From: Megalonaias nervosa
Taxonomy: Eukaryota > Mollusca > Bivalvia > Unionida > Unionidae
Assembly: GCA_016617855.1 (NCBI GenBank)
Contig: JAECUM010004309.1
Location: forward strand, 1-64,000
DNA length: 64,000 nt
Direction: 5' to 3'
Position numbers and translations under genes: made by a program. Shown here in pieces: positions 56,425-64,000 of the stretch; within the stretch, counting starts at the first letter, position 1; the number at the start of each line of letters is the position of its first letter. The notes under the pieces were generated by a model. The model saw only the letters and a program-made list of their open reading frames with translations. It was not told where the DNA came from and did not search any database.

Positions 56425-57057
56425 ATGACTGAAACTAAGAAGACAATGAATTGGGGTGCACCGGCTTTGGAGACGAAAAGCGATGGCATAGCAGCGGCTA
56501 CCAAAGTTAACACAGCGATACTTCCAGAAGAGGTTGATTTCAACTGGGATTTAGTAGATTTTTTCTCTTCTTCGCAAGAATTTGTTCCGGTACCAGTACC
56601 TTCGCCACCTTCTCCTTCTTTATCACACGTCGACGATTTTAAACAAAGACAGAAAGAAGAACTGGAGAAATTTTAACATCAGCAGAAAGAGGCAGAACAA
56701 GCATTTCTCCTGGAACAGCAACAGCGAGAAGAAGAGGCAAGAAGAAAACGACAGGAAAAAGAAGTAGTAGAGAAGAAACAAAGGCTAGAAGAGAAGGAGA
56801 ACAGTGAAAGTCAAACGGTAACGGTACTCTTGGACATTTTGGCCGAGTTAAGAAGTCTGAAACAAATGTATCAGACTTCTTTATTACGACCTAAGAGAAA
56901 AAGACCTTCCCAAGCCAAACAGCCTAACCCTGTTACTACACCAGAGATACCACCCCTAGTGATTTCTACTAAATCATTGATAGGAGCAAGTCCACAAGTA
57001 GGCCTTGGCCGTGGCAAAGGCTTAAGGCAGTTAAAGCGGATTGCTTCTCGTTCCTGA
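56425..57057 (+). pseudogene. Acidic-N, coiled-coil, basic-C protein (210 codons, one internal TAA)
   Basis: One frame from MTETKKTMNWGAP to TGA 57,057, with a single TAA at 56,674-56,676 that separates it into 83 and 126 codons. Residues ~20-75 are acidic and Pro/Ser-rich. The next ~70 form a highly charged helix (EEEARRKRQEKEVVEKKQR), then KRKRPSQ (nuclear-localisation-like) and a Gly/Arg-rich end (GLGRGKGLRQLKRIA). Unknown family; could be a nuclear DNA-binding or terminal-protein-like factor. It ends 31 bases before a histone-type stem-loop. Confidence 0.55.
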
Positions 57058-57088
57058 GTTTGTTCTAAGAAAAAAACAAACACCCAAC

Positions 57089-57104
57089 GGTCCTTTTCAG
57101 GGCC
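57089..57104 (+). terminator. Histone-type mRNA 3' stem-loop (plus-strand gene)
   Basis: GGTCCTTTTCAGGGCC: same stem and TTTC loop as its minus-strand partner, with one T:G wobble. It is preceded by CAAACACCCAAC and followed by ACTCAC and then TTCGAAAAGAGATA, similar to the histone downstream element. The two stem-loops share flanking text, so they are homologous. Confidence 0.82.
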
Positions 57105-57367
57105 ACTCACTTCTTTCGAAAAGAGATACTATTCATTTTGCCAAAATCAATTAAAACTCAAAATCCCTTGTTTAACTCTATGATGTACGTGTTGTGAGTG
57201 CATGAGTGTAGGTCCTTATTATTCTAAACAATCAGAACCAAGAGTCACTTACGTTTTTTCAATCTGGTCTATTCTGGTACAAATTTTTACAATTCAATAT
57301 CACAACATAACACAACACAACACTTTTAAAAAGTTCATAGACTTCTTCTGTGTCTTTTCTTCTTCTT
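57105..57367. other. Gap between convergent genes
   Basis: AT-rich. Contains ACAACATAACACAACACAACAC. Low-complexity CT frames overlapping the next gene on the opposite strand are shadows. Confidence 0.5.
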
Positions 57368-57790
57368 TCACTCTCTCTGTTTTCTTATTTTCTTTACTTT
57401 CACAAATTTTTCCTCACATTTTTCTCTTCTTCTTTTCTTTTCTGTCTTCTCTTTCTGAACGTGACGGGGTTCTTCCCTTGCCGAGGGTACCTCTTCTTCT
57501 TCTTCCTCCTCCTGCTCCTGTTGTTTCTTAGGGCACTCTGAAGATCAATGTCCTTTCTCTTTACAATGATAACAAGTATCTTGACTTTTGTCTCTTCTGA
57601 CACTGGTCTTGCTTTTTTGACGGTCTGGACATTCTGTAGCCCAATGCCCTTTCTTCTGACAGATATAGCAAGTATCTTGACTTTTATCTCGAAAGGAGGG
57701 AGAGTAGTCCGTCGGCTTGTCTGAAGAAAACTTTCGTATGACACCTCGCAAAGCTCTAATCAGAAGTTCGATCTGTGTGGGTTCTTCCAT
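57368..57790 (-). pseudogene. CCHC zinc-knuckle protein, 140 codons with one in-frame TGA
   Basis: Two zinc knuckles, CYICQKKGHWATEC and CYHCKEKGH(stop)SSEC, both C-x2-C-x4-H-x4-C. The TGA at 57,545-57,547 occupies exactly the position of Trp in the first knuckle, and the frame then stays open for another 58 codons (Glu-rich, then Lys/Arg-rich). Such knuckles bind single-stranded nucleic acid, as in retroviral nucleocapsid. Role here unknown; possibly RNA or genome binding. A TATATAAAG box faces it at 57,841-57,849. Confidence 0.7.
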
Positions 57791-57924
57791 CGTGCTGATC
57801 GGCTTGAGAGTGAAATGAATACTGAGAGGGAAGTCACCAGCCCTTTATATATGCACTGGCCTGACATGGATATATAGGGGTCCATGGCGTTTCAAATGTA
57901 GTCATTTGACTTTTTGCAATCAAG
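57791..57924. promoter_or_regulatory. Bidirectional promoter between zinc-knuckle and polymerase genes
   Basis: Minus-facing TATATAAAG at 57,841-57,849 lies about 55 bases from the zinc-knuckle ATG. Plus-facing GGATATATAGGGG (~57,868-57,880) lies about 50 bases from the polymerase ATG. Confidence 0.55.
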
Positions 57925-60900
57925 ATGAAACGATCGCATCATTTCGTAAAGAAAGGAGAAGAAAGTAAGAGGCAGAAACGTGATTTATCGCCTCGCACAG
58001 TAGCTGAAGTCTTGGCTCAAATTCATGCCAGCGATTTTGAAGATGAGATGAGTGAACCAGAATCTAAGCCCTGAGAGTCTACACTCAGTCAAAGTCCATC
58101 ACCACCAGTAAACCCTGAAAAGTACTACCACATTCGAGAGACGGACAAACGTTCCTCCAGAAAATTTAGAACTACGGCCTACACGTACGCGGTGAAGTTT
58201 AAAGATTTCAAGTCCGACGTACCGTTGGAGAAAGCAGAAGGGTTCATCACCGATGTGTGGGATTCTTTGTTAACCACACTGAAACAGCAATGTCAAGCCA
58301 AAGAAGACGATCGCTTGAGACTTTCCATTCATCACGACAATTTGAAGTCTCCCGTTTGGATCGAGTTTAGCAGCCCAGCAGAATTGACACCTTCCAAAGT
58401 CATGGACAAGATTCAACACGTACAGCAATCCAACGACAAGTTTCACATCACCGACGGAAAAGCGACACTGTTCATGACCCACGTGTCTCTTCCCCAAGGG
58501 ACGGGACGCAGAAAGGTGTTATTGGTGGACGACCTTCGCAGCATCAAGCGCAGCATCGTTCAAATTAACAACCCTCAAGGCCAGATGTGTTTAGCCCGTG
58601 CCATCGTGGTGGGACAAACGTATGCCGACAAGAACGACACGGTAGAATGGAAAAGAGCCTGGAATACTATTCGACGATCGGACCGAGCCAAACAACGAAA
58701 AGAAGCAGAACTCCTGTTACAGCAAGCAGGGCTATCCAAAGACACATCCTGCGGCATTCCTGAAATGCAAAAGTTGCAAGACGTCTTGGCTCCACGCTAC
58801 ACCTTGAAAGTGCACCCTCAAGAAGTGCGCGGACCGCTGTTGTTTCGAGGCAGAGATTTCAAAGACGGAAAATACATTCACTTCTATCATCACGATGAAC
58901 ATTTCGATGCCATAACCAGTATCATTGCATTCCTTGGATACGTTTATTACTGAGAGAAATGTGACTATGGCTATAACAATCGAGAGCAACACAAGCATTG
59001 TGGATCGAAATGCTCAGGATGTTTAGCCTCTAAACCCTGTCTTGACGAAGGACAAGAACGAGTGCATTGCTCAGCTTGTCAGCGCACGTTTGTCAGGTAA
59101 CCTGTTACCAACAACATCTGAAAACGCAAAGTTCACAGCAGAAAAGTGCTAGTCAACTTCTGAGACTGTGCCCTACGTGTGGACAAGGCATACGTACCAA
59201 TAGTGACAAATTACACGTTTGTCGAGGAAAGAAACGATGTCACATTTGTCGCCAAATCGTGGACTTGGAACACCAATGCTACATTCAAAAATACCAATCC
59301 AAATATGAAGAAGAAGATAATGACCAGAAGAAAGGGAATTTCATCTTTTTCGATTTCGAATGCATGCAAGAGACTGGCATTCACATTCCTAATTTCTGCG
59401 TGGCTCACCGAGCGTGCGAGAAGTGCATCCAAGAACCTATCTTGACTCATTGCCCTCACTGTAGCAAGATTCCTGGAGGACGTGAAAAAATCTTTCGGGG
59501 ACCGAACACGCTAGCCGATTTCGCCCAATGGATTTTAAACCCTATCGACGAGACGTGGAGACAAGAAGACATCGAACGTTACGGAGATTGTCATTGCCAT
59601 GCCACGGTGACGCCTCACAATTTCTCGGGATACGATGGTCAGTTTCTGTTGAGATACTATACGGAACAAGGTAACGAACGTCCTAAAGTAACTCTGAACG
59701 GAGCCAAAATCATTTCAATGCAAGTGGGACAAGTGCAGTTTATAACTTCGATGGGTTACTTGGCTATACCTTTGAGCCGCATGCCTAAAACGTTTGGAAT
59801 GACAGAAATGGCCAAAGGCTATTTTCCACACTTTTTCAATACCGAAGCCAATCAACACGCCGTTCTACCCCATTTGCCTGAGGCTCACTACTACGACCCC
59901 GACAACATGCGTACCGAACAACGAGAAGCTTTCTACGCTTGGTACCAGACTCACGCCTCGGTCCCCTTTGACTTTCAGGAAGAAATGTTAAAATATTGTC
60001 GTTCCGACGTGGACATTTTACTGCGTTACTGTGGAAAATTTCGAGAACTGTTCATGGAACACGGAGGGATCGATCCTTTGAAAGAAGCCTGCACCATTGC
60101 CAAAGCGTGTTCCTTAGTGTACCGCCAACGATTCATGCCCGAAAACACCCTAGCTGTCATCAGTCCTCAAACAGCCAATTTTGTCAAACGTCAATTCTCG
60201 GTCAAAGCCCTACGCTGGTTACATTACTTGTGCGACAAGGCAGACAAATGGATCCAACATGCCCGCAACGGAGGAGGCGAAAAGACCATCGGAACGTATT
60301 CGGTAGATAGCTGGGACTTAGAAAAACCCCAGATCGTGTACGAGTTTAACGGGTGCTTATTTCACGGATGTCCCATCTGCTACTCTCAACGTAACACTAA
60401 AAATCAGTTTTTACAACGGGCCATGGAAGACTTGTACCAGGCCACTTGTCAGCGACGCTTGAAGTTAGAAGAGCAAGGATACCAAGTGGTAGAAATGTGG
60501 GAACACGAGTACGATGAGCGATTGAAAACCGATCCCGAGTTTAAGCGCATCGTGGAAAGTTACAAGCTGGTAGACCCACTGAACCCATGGGACAGTTTGT
60601 ACGGAGGATGAACGAATGCCACCTGTTTGCTGTACCAAGCCGACGAAGAGAAAGGAGAAGAAATCAAATACTTGGACGTGTGTTCTCTGTATACGTACGT
60701 GTGCAAATATTGTCACTTTCCTGCAGGGCACCCACAATTGCTGACGGAACACATTGACGTGGACAATATTCGACAATACGAAGGATTGATCAAATGTAAA
60801 GTCTTGCCTCCCACGTACTTGTACCATCCCGTTGTACCTCACCATTGCCAAGGAAAACTGATGTTTCCCTTGTGCCGTACTTGTGCCGAAACGTGCAACA

Positions 60901-61996
60901 AGACCGACCTTGTCAGCACACTCAGGAAGAACGCGCCTTCACGGGAACGTGGGTTAGCGTGGAATTGTTTAAAGCTCTGGACATGGGATACCAACTGTTA
61001 GAAGTGTACGGAATTTACCACTTTCCCAAGACAGAAAAATACCACAAGGGCGACGAGACTCAGAAAGGCATTTTTGCAGACTACGTGAATGCCTTTTTGA
61101 AACTGAAACAAGAAGCTAGCGGCTATCCTTCCTGCTGCCACACTCCCGAAGACCAAAAGAAATTCAAAGAGAAATACTGGGAGCAGGAAGGCATCACTTT
61201 AGACCACGTCGAGAAAAACGAAGGAAGGCGATCGTTTGCCAAAGTGATGTTAAATTGTTTGTGGGGCAAAATGGCACAACGACCGTGTTTACCAAAGACG
61301 GAGTATTTGACAGAACCTTCCCGCTACTTTCAGATGATTCATGACAAAACCAAATACATGAAACACGTAGACGTCCTTCCTGAGAACTTGATCTTAGTCA
61401 ATTACGAAGAAGAACTGGACTTTGTAGAAGCCGACCAATTTGGAAATGTCATCATTGCGGCTTACGTGACAGCCCATGCTCGCTTAAAACTGTACGAAGC
61501 TTTAGAACTGTTAGGAGATCGTGTGCTGTATTTTGACACGGACAGTTGCATCTACATTGATCGCCTGGATCAACCTCACCCTGTCATCGAAGGAGACCAT
61601 TTGGGAGCCTGGACGGACGAGCATCCCGACGACAAGATTCTAAGTGTTGCAAGTGGCGTTCCCAAAAATTACGGCTACGAATACCGGGACAAACAAGAAG
61701 TGTACAGGGAGTGCAAAGTGAAAGGATTAACTCTCAATTATCGCACCAGTCGAGTGGTGAACTTTGGCGTCTTGAAAGAAGCCTTGCAGTCTGGACAGGA
61801 TGGAAATTTTAAAGTGACCACCCACGAACTGCACAAGATTGTACGTTCACCCACACACCAAATCGTCAGCCGACCCTTGGAAAAAGTCTATCAAATCGTG
61901 TATCGGAAGCGAGTACGGCTTCCCAATCACTTTACTGTACCGTACGGTCACACTGATATTGGCCAGCATATAAAAAGGGACAACATTCAAGACTGA
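57925..61996 (+). pseudogene. Protein-primed-type family B DNA polymerase (about 1,357 codons)
   Basis: Starts MKRSHHFVKKGEE. Order: polar N-terminus; a cysteine-rich zinc domain (CSGC, CSAC, CPTCG, CHIC); exonuclease I FFDFECMQET (~59,345); an endonuclease-like YEFNGCLFHGC region; palm motif A DVCSLYTY (~60,680); motif B KVMLNCLWGK (~61,240); motif C YFDTDSC (~61,530); and KVKGLTLN. This is the full Polinton/adintovirus arrangement. In-frame TGA codons lie at 58,072, 58,951 (probable Cys) and 60,609 (probable Arg), with frameshifts near 59,095 and 60,905. All catalytic residues are readable, so decay is recent, or these are errors or recoding sites. Confidence 0.85.
61969..61976 (+). promoter_or_regulatory. 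TATA box for the BIR gene, inside polymerase 3' end
   Basis: TATAAAAA followed by GGGACAAC, 56 bases before the BIR gene ATG and overlapping the last codons of the polymerase. Spacing allows a start site near 62,000. Confidence 0.6.
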
Positions 61997-62031
61997 TAGT
62001 TCGTTGTTACTACCATTGCCAAGCGAGAAAA

Positions 62032-62661
62032 ATGAATCCTTTCACACAGCAAGTATCAAACAAGAGTAAACTCGAGTACGATGCTGTGCCTTCCGATGGC
62101 AGGGATGCCGTACGCTATGACCTTAGTGATTCAGTACCACATCATCATGGGAACTTTGCTATAACTGCCACTACCATACCTACCATGGAAAGTGATGCTG
62201 TGCGTGTCAAACCTGATGGATGCGAAAGCGATGCCACTCGTTATCGTACACCTTTTCACTTTACTGGTTTTCATGGTGGACGTCATCCTAATGAAACCAT
62301 GCGGCTACCACCCTACGGATGTCATGTAAAACTGAGCAGGCTCCTGCATATTTCACCGTACCCTCATCGAAATGAACCTGTGAAAGACGAATATTCGTTC
62401 CCTGTGCAATTGCCAGAATACTGTGACTATGAAAGTCGGATCCAAACCTTCCAAGGAAAATGGCCAAAATATCTGGGAGGACCTACCCCCGAAGAATTAG
62501 CTAGAGCCGGATTTATCTACTTGGGCAAAGGGGATAAAGTCAAGTGCTTCAGTTGTGGTGTGTCACTTCACGAGCGGGAGAAGAAAGATTGCGCTTACCT
62601 GGAACATGCTCGATGGGCTCCAAATTGTCACTACCTACCTTTAGTGGGACCTCGTCATTGA
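62032..62661 (+). CDS. Viral-type BIR (IAP) protein, 209 aa
   Basis: Intact. The N-terminal ~120 residues are of unknown fold. The C-terminal ~70 form one BIR: SRIQTFQGKWP, ELARAGFIYLGKGDKV, then C-x2-C-x16-H-x6-C (CFSC ... EHARWAPNC). All zinc ligands are present; the usual Trp after CGGxL is missing (LHERE). No RING follows, so it would act by binding (caspases, IAP antagonists or host IAPs) rather than by ubiquitination. It is single-exon, unlike the host IAP at 15.9-25.7 kb, and its BIR sequence differs, so it is not a recent copy of that gene. Confidence 0.9.
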   Translation: MNPFTQQVSNKSKLEYDAVPSDGRDAVRYDLSDSVPHHHGNFAITATTIPTMESDAVRVKPDGCESDATRYRTPFHFTGFHGGRHPNETMRLPPYGCHVKLSRLLHISPYPHRNEPVKDEYSFPVQLPEYCDYESRIQTFQGKWPKYLGGPTPEELARAGFIYLGKGDKVKCFSCGVSLHEREKKDCAYLEHARWAPNCHYLPLVGPRH

Positions 62662-62673
62662 AGTGGGCATACC

Positions 62674-63121
62674 ATGTCGTGTAAGAAACCAGTTGATTGG
62701 TTAGGAGTCAAACATTGGACAACCCCTAGACAAGTATTTAAACCCCATATAAAAAATAATATTCAAACATTACCAAACGAATTGCAAGAGAAGATCTACA
62801 AGGACATTTGGCAGGGACTTGCCTGAGCCAAATCTCAATTTGTGACTGTAGAACTTTTGTGTCGAGAAATTCACAAGAGGAAATTGACAAAAGTCAACAA
62901 ACAAGTCCGATTTTTCCGGATCAAGGGTGCGTTCGTTCTACTATTTCGCTTTAGACCATTTACATTTGAAGATTTTATGGACATTCTTGACCGTTTCCTG
63001 GAATGGCAGTGGTCAGAAATTACTCATTACGTTCATTACTTTTGCTCTAGGAGAAGTGATTGAGGTAAGAGAAAAGAGGTATAAAAACAGACTACTATGC
63101 CACAACCTTTATCATTCGTGA
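62674..63121 (+). pseudogene. Candidate Bcl-2-like protein (BH1-type motif), broken
   Basis: Frame from MSCKKPVDWLGVKHW with a TGA at 62,824-62,826, continuing through FTFEDFMDILDRFLEWQW to a stop at 63,063. A one-base shift near 63,020 would continue into ITFITFALGEVIEV, ending at 63,121. The series FTFxDxMDxLxxxxxxW-xx-I-x-x-F-x-x-F matches the BH1 neighbourhood of Bcl-2 proteins by hydrophobic pattern and by the FTF...MD stretch. BH2 and a tail anchor are not seen in this frame. Family assignment is tentative; its position beside a BIR gene supports an apoptosis role. Confidence 0.4.
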
Positions 63122-63321
63122 TACTACAGATTCCGTGGAAGGAAATCAATGATACTATTCAAACAGTGGAGGATTACCAACACCTATTACGAGAACTGTG
63201 TTCATTGAATTGGGGTCGACGTGTAGTGTGTGTCTTAGTGACTTGCTTTCTGGGATTTCGTTTACCAGGCGATTCCTTGTGGACTCTTTACGAACAGTAC
63301 CTACCACTCCAAAAAGCATGA
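63097..63321 (+). CDS. Short protein with NWGR (BH1-like) motif, 74 aa
   Basis: ATG at 63,097, preceded by TATAAAAA at 63,080-63,087 (too close to serve this ATG in the usual way). Contains LRELCSLNWGRRVVCVLVTC, in which LxxLxxxNWGRxVxxxxxxF resembles the Bcl-2 BH1 core. Ends in TGA, overlapping the next ATG as ATGA (63,318-63,321). May be a second, divergent Bcl-2-like reading frame or part of one gene with the following frames. Confidence 0.4.
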   Translation: MPQPLSFVILQIPWKEINDTIQTVEDYQHLLRELCSLNWGRRVVCVLVTCFLGFRLPGDSLWTLYEQYLPLQKA

Positions 63322-63563
63322 AAGTGGTCCCTTTAAATGTACACGAGAGACTCATTCTGCTCAAAGCTTTGCGCTTTCATCTTGATACTTCTCAACCTCT
63401 ACGGGAAAACAAGATTCGTCAACTTTTAGGCACTGAAGATGTGTACGACGACGTGTGTGTAGCTTGTGACTTACACCCTCACTGGAAAGATGTACGTGAC
63501 TGGAAAAGTTGGGGTTTTGAGGCTTGGACAAAAGAAGTGGCAAACTATGCCAAAGATTTGTAA
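63318..63563 (+). CDS. Hypothetical protein, 81 aa
   Basis: Starts at the ATGA overlap (MKVVPLNVHERLILLKALRF). The C-terminus WKDVRDWKSWGFEAWTKEV is Trp-rich and resembles a BH2-like W-x-x-W-G pattern only loosely. The end overlaps the next frame by 17 bases. Function unknown. Three successive overlapping frames suggest reinitiation, splicing or frameshift lesions. Confidence 0.4.
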   Translation: MKVVPLNVHERLILLKALRFHLDTSQPLRENKIRQLLGTEDVYDDVCVACDLHPHWKDVRDWKSWGFEAWTKEVANYAKDL

Positions 63564-63915
63564 TCCTAAAAAATTAAAACGTTCCGTGAAAAAAGTAACT
63601 TTTAAACCAGTGTTAGTGACAGTGCCAGAAGAAGAAGAAGAAGTCATGATCGAGGAAAACCACTCTCTTCAGGACAGGACCGTGATCGACATCCCTGAAA
63701 AGCCATTCCGGGAGGACTCTTGTGTGACTGTGCCAAGGAGTGTAGAGACTCTCAGAACATTACACAGTACCCCTACGATTTCACCTCTTGATCATCACAA
63801 ATGTTGTACAGAGACTTGTTTATATTCCACTTTGATCGTTTTGATGTGTCTTTTATTCATGTACTTAACCATTTGGCTTTTATGTATTTTTGTCTTTCGT
63901 GTTGTTCACAATTAA
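63547..63915 (+). CDS. Tail-anchored membrane protein, 122 aa
   Basis: MPKICNPKKLKRSVKKVTFK, then an acidic EEEEE segment, a polar region, CCTETC and a C-terminal hydrophobic stretch of about 26 residues (STLIVLMCLLFMYLTIWLLC onward) followed by RVVHN. One C-terminal membrane anchor with a short tail is typical of Bcl-2 family and other mitochondrial/ER tail-anchored proteins. No BH motif is seen in this frame itself. AATAAA follows at 63,923-63,928. Confidence 0.6.
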   Translation: MPKICNPKKLKRSVKKVTFKPVLVTVPEEEEEVMIEENHSLQDRTVIDIPEKPFREDSCVTVPRSVETLRTLHSTPTISPLDHHKCCTETCLYSTLIVLMCLLFMYLTIWLLCIFVFRVVHN

Positions 63916-63922
63916 AGATGAC

Positions 63923-63928
63923 AATAAA
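63923..63928 (+). terminator. Polyadenylation signal AATAAA
   Basis: Eight bases after the stop of the membrane protein gene. It shows that this part of the element uses ordinary polyadenylation, unlike the two stem-loop genes at its left end. Confidence 0.6.
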
Positions 63929-63945
63929 CGTGTCCTGAAAAATAG

Positions 63946-63953
63946 TATAAAAA
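63946..63953 (+). promoter_or_regulatory. TATA box of a gene beyond the window
   Basis: AGTATAAAAACTC, 30 bases after the membrane protein stop. Matches the other TATA boxes of the element (TATAAAAA) and predicts another plus-strand gene starting after 64,000. Confidence 0.5.
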
Positions 63954-64000
63954 CTCTTGTCTTGTCTGTCCTCATGTCAAAAGTGACATTTCTTATACTA

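Larger units (their letters stand above)
55310..64000. mobile_element. Second Polinton/adintovirus-like element, left part (truncated by window)
   Basis: From about 55.9 kb GC content and codon use rise sharply above the host level and genes are packed with gaps of 0-200 bases. Content: two divergent genes with histone-type 3' ends, a zinc-knuckle protein, a protein-primed-type DNA polymerase, a BIR protein, Bcl-2-like candidates and a membrane protein. The exact left terminus is not defined because its inverted partner would lie beyond the window. No integrase or capsid gene is seen in this part, so whether it is integrated virus or a transposon remains open. Confidence 0.7.

Noticed and set aside
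55959..57057. Actual histone genes
   Set aside because: The 3' stem-loops and divergent layout are histone-like, but neither coding region resembles H1, H2A, H2B, H3 or H4.
60465..60851. 128-codon minus frame inside the polymerase gene
   Set aside because: A shadow of the plus-strand polymerase, whose motifs are unambiguous there.
57545..62826. Alternative genetic code with TGA as Trp/Cys
   Set aside because: One TGA fits an Arg codon, TAA stops are also present, terminal TGA stops are used normally, and host exons use TGA as stop.

Overview
This is eukaryotic nuclear DNA, AT-rich and intron- and repeat-rich, most likely from a mollusc and plausibly a bivalve. That assignment is an inference from the repeat style (GACCTTTGACC-type tandem repeats, tRNA-derived SINE, many microsatellites), a short BIR+RING IAP gene, and the density of Polinton (Maverick)/adintovirus-like DNA. 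No species can be named from the sequence alone.

Layout. (1) 1-4.5 kb: a heavily decayed Polinton fossil, with two HNH endonuclease relics on + and a protein-primed-type family B DNA polymerase relic on -. (2) 4,289-15,662: a nearly perfect head-to-tail duplication of a 5.69-kb unit whose left breakpoint cuts the polymerase fossil. (3) 15.9-25.7 kb, minus strand: a host IAP gene in four small coding exons, found by splicing rather than as an open frame; all phases match and all BIR and RING zinc ligands are present. A fossil BIR piece, microsatellites and a possible TIR element lie in its introns. (4) 25.7-31.9 kb: intergenic DNA with fold-back palindromes and minisatellites. (5) 31,916-48,453: a complete 16.5-kb Polinton-like element with ~273-bp terminal inverted repeats and an apparent 5-bp target duplication. 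Its left half carries packaging ATPase, phospholipase A2, integrase, a polymerase-helicase fusion, a zinc protein and an HNH nuclease. Its right half, all minus strand, carries the virion set: coiled-coil protein, core protein, major capsid, basic pX-like protein, adenain-type protease, fibre-like protein, membrane protein and penton. Several genes are intact, but many carry one or two stops or frameshifts. (6) 48.5-55.3 kb: host DNA with a dispersed repeat also present at the window start, and a decayed LINE. (7) 55.3 kb to the window end: the left part of a second, more GC-rich virus-like element, whose right end lies outside the window.

The second element is the most novel part. It encodes a family B DNA polymerase with recognisable A, B and C motifs, a double zinc-knuckle protein, a BIR protein, one or two candidate Bcl-2-like proteins and a tail-anchored membrane protein, so it appears to combine DNA replication with suppression of host apoptosis. 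Its first two genes are divergent, share a CRE/TATA promoter region, and each ends in a histone-type 3' stem-loop, one of them an exact match to the consensus. This is the architecture of a replication-dependent histone gene pair, but with non-histone coding regions. It suggests S-phase-coupled, non-polyadenylated expression of viral genes.

Frameshifts in the 16.5-kb element concentrate in A7-A10 runs, so some may be sequence errors. Several in-frame stops sit where related proteins carry Trp or Cys. Both should be checked before these genes are called dead.
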